The position numbers and the translations under genes are program-made. A DNA stretch of 64,000 nucleotides from Psettodes erumei (taxonomy: Eukaryota > Chordata > Actinopteri > Pleuronectiformes > Psettodidae). Below, one piece after another: positions 58,776 through 64,000 of the stretch; positions within the stretch are counted from its first letter, which is position 1, and every line of letters begins with the position of its first letter. Under the pieces are notes generated by a model. It made no database searches, was not told the origin of the DNA, and saw only the letters and a program-made list of their open reading frames with translations. Location: assembly GCA_016785225.1 (NCBI GenBank), contig JAFBJZ010000905.1:1-64000 (forward strand). The letters are read 5' to 3'.

Positions 58776-60704
58776 TTATAATGAGGCGATCGCTTCGTTG
58801 AACAACGTGCTTGGACGCATCACTTGCTCAGCCAGTTTTTCATCGGCTAAGTAGTAACCTTTGATATCTACCGACTTGCCTTGGGCATCATTCAACTCTT
58901 TGATGATGGCCGCTTCGTCACGCTGTAGTTGTTCTGCTAGTGGTGTAAACTGCGCTTTTAGCTCGCTATCTTTGTCTTGAGCCGCCAGCTCTTCTGCCCA
59001 GTACATCGCTAGGTAGAAGTGGCTGCCACGGTTGTCAATCTCGCCAGTCTTGCGCGATGGTGACTTGTTGTTTATTAGCAGTTTTTCTGTGGCTTTGTCG
59101 AGGGCGTCTGCCAATACTTGCGCTTTAGCATTGTTGTCGTTTTTGGCCAAATGCTCCAAAGATTCGGTCAAGGCTAAGAACTCGCCTAGTGAGTCCCAGC
59201 GCAAGTGGTTTTCTTCTACCAACTGCTCGACATGCTTTGGTGCTGAACCGCCTGCACCTGTCTCAAACAAACCGCCGCCTTTCATGAGTGGCACGACCGA
59301 TAGCATCTTGGCACTGGTACCAAGCTCTAAGATAGGGAACAAATCTGTTAAGTAATCACGCAAGATGTTACCAGTAGCAGAGATGGTGTCTAGACCGCGA
59401 GCGACGCGCTCTAAGGTATAACGCATGGCGCGAACCTGCGACATGATCTCGATATGTAGGCCATCGGTGTCATGGTCTTTTAGGTACATTTTGACTTTTT
59501 TGATCAGCTCGTTTTCGTGCGGACGGTATGGGTCTAGCCAGAAGATCACAGGTGTGTCTGACTCGCGGGCACGGCGTACGGCCAGTTTGACCCAGTCTTG
59601 GATCGGGGCATCTTTGGTCTGACACATGCGCCAGATATCGCCTTTTTCGACGGCTTGCTCCATGAGGACTTCACCAGTATCCACATCTACGATACGAGCG
59701 ATACCAGCGTCGCTTGACTCAAAGGTCTTGTCGTGTGAGCCGTATTCTTCCGCTTTTTGAGCCATGAGGCCGACGTTTGGTACTGTACCCATGGTGGTTG
59801 GGTCAAAGTTGCCATGCCATTTGCAGAAGTTGATCATTTCTTGATAAATACGCGCAAAGGTAGACTCTGGCATGACCGCTTTACAGTCATACATTTTGCC
59901 ATCTGCGCCCCACATCTTACCGCCTGAGCGAATCATCGCAGGCATTGAGGCATCGACGATCACATCGCTTGGTGAGTGGAAGTTGGTGATGCCTTTTGAT
60001 GAGTCAACCATCGCCAGACGTGGACGATGCACTTGACAAGCATGCAAGTCGCGCTCAATCTCTTCTTGTAGAGAGGTTGGCAGCTCTTTGATTTTTTCGT
60101 AAAGTGATGCCATACCGTTATTGACGTTGATGCCTAACTCATCAAAGAGCGCACCATGTTTTTGAAAAGCGTCTTTATAATACGTTCTGACCGCATGACC
60201 GAAGACGATTGGATGCGAGACCTTCATCATCGTGGCTTTTACGTGCAATGAAAATAAGATACCTGCTTCGCGGCAGTCTTCCATTTCGCGCTCATAAAAC
60301 TCAAGTAGCGCTTTTTTGCTCATAAACATCAGATCGATGACTTCTTTGTCCAACAAAGCAATCTCTGGCTTTAGGACTTTGGTGGTGCCATCTTCGAGCA
60401 ACAGCTCCATACGTACGGTACGCGCCTTGTCGAGGGTCATCGATTGCTCGCCGTCATAAAAGTCGCCGCTGTGCATGTGTGAGACGTGAGTGCTTGACCA
60501 CTGTTTCCACTCACCCATTGAGTGCGGATGCTTACGTGCGTAGTTTTTGACCGCTTTTGGCGCGCGGCGATCAGAGTTACCTTCACGCAGTACGGGGTTG
60601 ACCGAGCTACCTAGTGCTTTGCCGTAGCGCTTACGGATGTTTTCTTCTTCCTCAGTTTTTGGCTCATCAGGGAAGTCAGGTTTGTCATTAGGGCGTGTCC
60701 TCAA
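58776..60704 (-). CDS. icd2: Monomeric NADP-isocitrate dehydrogenase, N-terminus missing at a mobile element
   Basis: The 642-residue frame matches the monomeric (type II) enzyme from about residue 105 onwards: PKTEEEENIRKRYGKALGS, VNPVLREGNSDRRAPKAVKN, ITNFHSPSDVIVDASMPAMI and the cofactor-loop region. Intact members are about 740 aa. The native reading ends at DKPDFPDEP. The first residues here (MRTRPN, from TTG 60704) are translated from the inverted repeat of the element at 60690-60861. The missing ~105 residues form part of the substrate domain, so the product is probably inactive. The cause could be rearrangement through repeat copies or a false join in assembly. Confidence 0.85.
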   Translation of the reverse strand: MRTRPNDKPDFPDEPKTEEEENIRKRYGKALGSSVNPVLREGNSDRRAPKAVKNYARKHPHSMGEWKQWSSTHVSHMHSGDFYDGEQSMTLDKARTVRMELLLEDGTTKVLKPEIALLDKEVIDLMFMSKKALLEFYEREMEDCREAGILFSLHVKATMMKVSHPIVFGHAVRTYYKDAFQKHGALFDELGINVNNGMASLYEKIKELPTSLQEEIERDLHACQVHRPRLAMVDSSKGITNFHSPSDVIVDASMPAMIRSGGKMWGADGKMYDCKAVMPESTFARIYQEMINFCKWHGNFDPTTMGTVPNVGLMAQKAEEYGSHDKTFESSDAGIARIVDVDTGEVLMEQAVEKGDIWRMCQTKDAPIQDWVKLAVRRARESDTPVIFWLDPYRPHENELIKKVKMYLKDHDTDGLHIEIMSQVRAMRYTLERVARGLDTISATGNILRDYLTDLFPILELGTSAKMLSVVPLMKGGGLFETGAGGSAPKHVEQLVEENHLRWDSLGEFLALTESLEHLAKNDNNAKAQVLADALDKATEKLLINNKSPSRKTGEIDNRGSHFYLAMYWAEELAAQDKDSELKAQFTPLAEQLQRDEAAIIKELNDAQGKSVDIKGYYLADEKLAEQVMRPSTLFNEAIASL

Positions 60705-60861
60705 TTCAATCGATAGCCATCTAAATGGGCTAAAAATGGCTAAATCTGGCCAAACGGTGTCAAATAGCTGACTAATATCTCGATATTATCTGCGCTATTT
60801 TCCTTGTTTGACGGCGATTTATCTCATTTTTATCACCATTTTTAAAATGAGGACACGCCCT
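60690..60861. mobile_element. 172-bp MITE-like element at a double gene truncation
   Basis: Perfect 14-bp terminal inverted repeats AGGGCGTGTCCTCA (60690-60703) / TGAGGACACGCCCT (60848-60861). The dinucleotide TA is present at both outer edges (60689-60690 and 60861-60862), compatible with a TA target duplication. No transposase is encoded. Its interior matches the right half of the 21504-21825 copy. Divergent genes begin inside it on both sides, each lacking its native N-terminus. Confidence 0.8.
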
Positions 60862-61773
60862 AGTGTCGACTACTATCCGCGGCTGGTCAGTAGCGTACCT
60901 TATACGCCGATTACCGGTCAGCGGTTTTGGCTGGCTGATGGCGAGCGCCTGCGTGCCGATATCATAAAGACCGCCCTAGCAGGCGTAGATGATATTGCTC
61001 AGCAAGTGGGGGCATCAAGCTGGCATGGACTGTTTGTCACGCCTGAGTTGGCCGATATTGTAGCTGCCGCCATGCCGACAGATAGCGATGTCATGAGTGC
61101 ACTGGCGGCGCAAGAGCAGGGCGGCGCAGCGGTGGCCATCGACATACCGATACTGGAGCGTCAGGGCTGTCAGTTTTTGTGGCAAAACCAAGACTTATTA
61201 AAAAACGCGCAGCCATTTGCAGATTTTGAGGCGTTTTTGGCAACGTTAAGAGCCAAAAAGCGCAAGACCATCCGCGCTGAGCGCCGCAAGGTCGCCGAGC
61301 AAGGCATCCGTTGTCAGCGTAAATGCGGGGATACGATTTGTGAGGAGGACTGGCACGCTTTTTATCATTGCTATGTGATGACCTATGCGGTGCGCGGCCA
61401 GCAGCCTTATTTAACGTTAGATTTTTTTATGGCGTTGGCCGCGAGTATGCCTGAGCACCTGATGCTGGCTCAAGCGCGTGATGCGCATGGTGATATCATT
61501 GCCAGTAGTTTGTTTTTGTACGATAAGCCCGATAGCAAAGACGCGACTTTATACGGTCGCTATTGGGGCGCGCTGGCGGACTATGACAGCTTGCATTTTG
61601 AGCTGTGCTATTATCAAGGCATCGAGTTTGCTATCGAGCAGGGTTTGAGCTATTTTGATCCAGGGACGCAAGGCGAGCATAAGCTGGTTCGCGGTTTTAT
61701 ACCGACGACGACCCATTCGTTGCACCGCGTTTATGATGGGCGGTTTGTGCCAGCGATTGCGGACTTGCCGTAG
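60808..61773 (+). CDS. DUF482 (COG3146) acyltransferase, N-terminus missing at a mobile element
   Basis: 321-residue frame. The native part begins VDYYPRLVSSVPYTPITGQR and continues with KKRKTIRAERRKVAEQGI, LYGRYWGALADYDSLHFELC and FDPGTQGEHKLVRGFIPT, the GNAT-like core of DUF482. Family members are near 380-400 aa; about 100 N-terminal residues are absent. The first 19 residues of the frame (MTAIYLIFITIFKMRTRPS) come from the element at 60690-60861. The product is probably non-functional. Family members are sometimes called peptidogalycan biosynthesis proteins, but the reaction is not known. Confidence 0.78.
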   Translation: MTAIYLIFITIFKMRTRPSVDYYPRLVSSVPYTPITGQRFWLADGERLRADIIKTALAGVDDIAQQVGASSWHGLFVTPELADIVAAAMPTDSDVMSALAAQEQGGAAVAIDIPILERQGCQFLWQNQDLLKNAQPFADFEAFLATLRAKKRKTIRAERRKVAEQGIRCQRKCGDTICEEDWHAFYHCYVMTYAVRGQQPYLTLDFFMALAASMPEHLMLAQARDAHGDIIASSLFLYDKPDSKDATLYGRYWGALADYDSLHFELCYYQGIEFAIEQGLSYFDPGTQGEHKLVRGFIPTTTHSLHRVYDGRFVPAIADLP

Positions 61774-61924
61774 AGACAGAGAGCATATGGCTGAGTATCG
61801 CCGGCGAGCATTTGACGCCTTACCGTTTAATGCTGATAATATGCCCGCCGCTGATGCCAGTCGCTAGCGCTGCTCTCATCTATTTTTTTATCCGTCTTTT
61901 ATCCGTCATCATTAGCCGCTTATT

Positions 61925-62470
61925 ATGCCTAGTAACCACCTGTTTTGCCCTGTACCGCCGCCCGCCGAGCTACACGCTTGGCTCAATGTCGAAGGCTCTT
62001 TGACTGCTGTACTAGAGGTAAAAGCTCGGCAGCCCTTGCGCGTTGAGCGCAGTTTTGAGGGCTATCGCGCGCTGACACTGGCACAAAAACGCCAGCTGGG
62101 TGTACGAGGCGCGCAGCTAAATCGGCCGATGCTGGCGTGGGTACGCGAGGTGTACCTATATGGCAATGATGAGCAGCCGTGGGTCGAGGCACAGAGCATC
62201 TTTCCGTTGCCCAGTCTCAAAGGCCGCGCCCGCCGTTTGCAGCAGCTCAAGGGTACGCCCATCGGTTATGTGTTGTTTAAGCGCAGTCGCACGTTGCCCA
62301 ATCAGCGTTTTATCTCGCAGACGGCCAAAGGCTGGCAACGGCAAACGCGTTATGACTGGTATGGGCGGACGCTGCTGATCAGCGAGACGTTTTTGCCCGC
62401 GTTCAGCCAAAATAGACAATCACAGATAGGCTGCAACAGAGAACAGAAAAATTTATATCCAAGCATATAA
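61925..62470 (+). CDS. ubiC: Chorismate lyase
   Basis: Makes 4-hydroxybenzoate from chorismate, the first committed step of ubiquinone synthesis. 181 aa. The family pattern is visible in WVREVYLYGNDEQPWVEAQS, then IFPLPSLKGRARRLQQLKGT, GYVLFKRSR and the end motif RTLLISETFLPAF. The last ~20 residues are extra. No ubiA follows; glyA is next. Translation starts at ATG 61925, about 150 bp after the acyltransferase. Confidence 0.85.
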   Translation: MPSNHLFCPVPPPAELHAWLNVEGSLTAVLEVKARQPLRVERSFEGYRALTLAQKRQLGVRGAQLNRPMLAWVREVYLYGNDEQPWVEAQSIFPLPSLKGRARRLQQLKGTPIGYVLFKRSRTLPNQRFISQTAKGWQRQTRYDWYGRTLLISETFLPAFSQNRQSQIGCNREQKNLYPSI

Positions 62471-62754
62471 ATATACCGTGATAAATACTTTATTTTATTG
62501 GCTATTTATTTGCGTTATAAGGCCATTTAATTTGTTCAGCTTAGCGTGAGGTTTTTTTGCGCTCACCATACAAATTTTCATGTTACACTTAAACTTTAGC
62601 GATGATATCGACGCCTGCGTGTCGATTTGATTGTCGATATAGACACGTCAATGACAGGCCAATTGCCTGTGCTTGCCTGTTTTACCTCCTTTTGCTACTC
62701 GCTTCTTTTCGATAAACACTACCATTAACGATAGCCACTACCTAGGACATTATT

Positions 62755-64000
62755 ATGTTTAAAGATATTTCTATCAAAGAGTTTGATCCAGTACTTGCAG
62801 AAGCCATGGCCGCCGAAAGCGTGCGTCAAGAAAACCATATCGAGCTTATTGCCTCAGAAAACTACTGCTCACAAGCGGTTATGGAAGCACAAGGCACCGA
62901 CCTAACCAACAAATACGCGGAAGGCTATCCAGGCAAGCGTTACTACGGCGGCTGTGAGCACGTCGATGTGATCGAGCAATTGGCCATCGACCGCGCAAAA
63001 GAGCTGTTTGGTGCAGAATACGTCAACGTCCAGCCGCACTCTGGTAGCCAAGCAAACTCTGCTGTATTTTTGGCTTTGCTAGAGGCCAATGACACCGTAC
63101 TTGGCATGAGCCTAGACGCTGGTGGTCACTTGACTCACGGCGCGCACATCAACTTCTCAGGCCTGAACTACAACGCCGTACAGTATGGCCTCGTCGAAGG
63201 CACTGGCCTGATCGATTATGACCAAGTTGATGCTCTGGCTCGTGAGCACAAGCCAAAGATGATCATCGCAGGTTTTTCCGCGTATTCACAAGTCGTTGAT
63301 TGGCAGCGTTTCCGTGATATCGCCGACGAAGTGGGCGCGTACTTGCTTGTCGATATGGCACACGTGGCGGGTCTGGTTGCAGGCGGCGTTTACCCAAGCC
63401 CAGTACCCTTTGCCGATGTGGTCACCACCACCACGCACAAGACCCTACGTGGCCCGCGCTCAGGTATGATCTTGGCGCGTGATGAGAAGCTGGCGAAAAA
63501 GCTAAACTCTGCTGTCTTCCCAGGCAACCAAGGTGGCCCGCTCATGCACGTCATCGCGGCAAAAGCGGTTTGCTTTAAAGAAGCATTAGAAGACAACTTT
63601 AAAACCTATCAGCAGCAAGTGGTCAAAAACGCCCAAGCGATGGCAAAAGTCATCCAAGAGCGCGGCTATGAAATCATCTCTGGCGGTACTGAAAACCACT
63701 TGATGCTCATCAGCCTCGTCAAGCAAGAAATGACGGGTAAAGAAGCAGACAAATGGCTTGGTGATGCCCACATTACTGTGAACAAAAACGCCGTACCAAA
63801 CGATCCAAAATCGCCATTTGTTACCTCTGGTATCCGTATCGGTACGCCAGCGATTACCACGCGCGGCTTTAACGAAGCACAAGCAGGCGAGTTGGCAGGC
63901 TGGATCTGTGACGTACTAGACAGCCGCGGTGACGAAAAAGTCGCTGCTGAAGTACGCGGCAAAGTAGAAGCTATCTGTAAAGAGTTACCAGTTTACGAAA
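62755..64000 (+). CDS. glyA: Serine hydroxymethyltransferase (3' end just outside window)
   Basis: PLP enzyme that makes glycine and 5,10-methylene-THF from serine. ATG 62755 has AGGA eight bases upstream. About 415 codons are present, against a usual ~418, so only the last codons are missing. Signatures are IELIASENYCSQAV, NKYAEGYPGKRYYGG, QPHSGSQANSAVFLALL, the PLP lysine in VVTTTTHKTLRGPRSGMIL, FPGNQGGPLMHVIAAKAV and TSGIRIGTPAITTRG. The upstream 284 bp show no recognisable glycine riboswitch. Confidence 0.97.
   Translation, partial: MFKDISIKEFDPVLAEAMAAESVRQENHIELIASENYCSQAVMEAQGTDLTNKYAEGYPGKRYYGGCEHVDVIEQLAIDRAKELFGAEYVNVQPHSGSQANSAVFLALLEANDTVLGMSLDAGGHLTHGAHINFSGLNYNAVQYGLVEGTGLIDYDQVDALAREHKPKMIIAGFSAYSQVVDWQRFRDIADEVGAYLLVDMAHVAGLVAGGVYPSPVPFADVVTTTTHKTLRGPRSGMILARDEKLAKKLNSAVFPGNQGGPLMHVIAAKAVCFKEALEDNFKTYQQQVVKNAQAMAKVIQERGYEIISGGTENHLMLISLVKQEMTGKEADKWLGDAHITVNKNAVPNDPKSPFVTSGIRIGTPAITTRGFNEAQAGELAGWICDVLDSRGDEKVAAEVRGKVEAICKELPVYE

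Noticed and set aside
62471..62754. Possible glycine riboswitch ahead of glyA
   Set aside because: I could not see the conserved tandem aptamer pattern; the region is short and AT-rich.
1..64000. Prophage, CRISPR, defence island or biosynthetic cluster
   Set aside because: I looked for integrases, Cas proteins, restriction enzymes, toxin-antitoxin pairs and large synthases. None is present among the supported genes.

Overview
The window reads as a contiguous chromosomal segment of a Moraxellaceae gammaproteobacterium, most likely Psychrobacter. This is inferred from protein character and from several conserved blocks: rne divergent from rluC; engB divergent from cytochromes c5/c4; rnfH-bamE-fur; pilU-pilT divergent from yggS; nadE; purE-purK; and a monomeric NADP isocitrate dehydrogenase. 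Nearly everything is housekeeping. I see no prophage, CRISPR array, rRNA, tRNA or complete insertion sequence.

Layout. 1-13 kb: mutS (cut by the window start), secA, an MliC-like lipoprotein, two DUF2382 stress-type proteins, a thiolase, hom and a DsbC-like protein. 13-22 kb: a DUF808 membrane protein, a very long RNase E, rluC, a HAD phosphatase and engB. 23-31 kb: two c-type cytochromes, a decayed NSS-family transporter, rnfH, bamE, fur, pilU, pilT, yggS and a CorC/CNNM protein. 32-44 kb: nadE, an AI-2E family permease, pdxB, epmA, an NAD(P)-binding protein, a YaiI-family protein, purK, purE, a metallophosphoesterase and a rhomboid protease. 44-53 kb: two tandem paralogous envelope proteins (one with an OmpA domain, one without), nagZ, the tail-specific protease and a SlyD-type isomerase. 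53-64 kb: an M61 peptidase, a double-DUF305 lipoprotein, rluE, icd, a 5'-truncated monomeric icd, a 5'-truncated DUF482 acyltransferase, ubiC and glyA (only the extreme 3' end missing).

Two features stand out. First, at least a dozen conserved genes (mutS, rne, engB, nadE, pilU, icd, dsbC, cytochrome c4 and others) carry one- or two-base frame breaks, often in short homopolymers. Several are essential or near-essential, so uncorrected sequencing error is the most economical reading. I annotate these as single genes across the break. Second, a family of short elements with terminal inverted repeats beginning AGGGCGTGTCCTCA is scattered through the window. One copy (60690-60861) lies exactly where two divergent genes both lose roughly 100 N-terminal residues, pointing to repeat-mediated rearrangement or a misjoin. 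A second copy (21504-21825) appears to contain a nested insertion and supplies the last codons of the HAD gene.

The best candidate for something little described is the tandem pair of envelope proteins at 44.2-47.6 kb, with a 16-bp tandem repeat upstream of the second gene. I found no clear evidence of a new multi-gene system.
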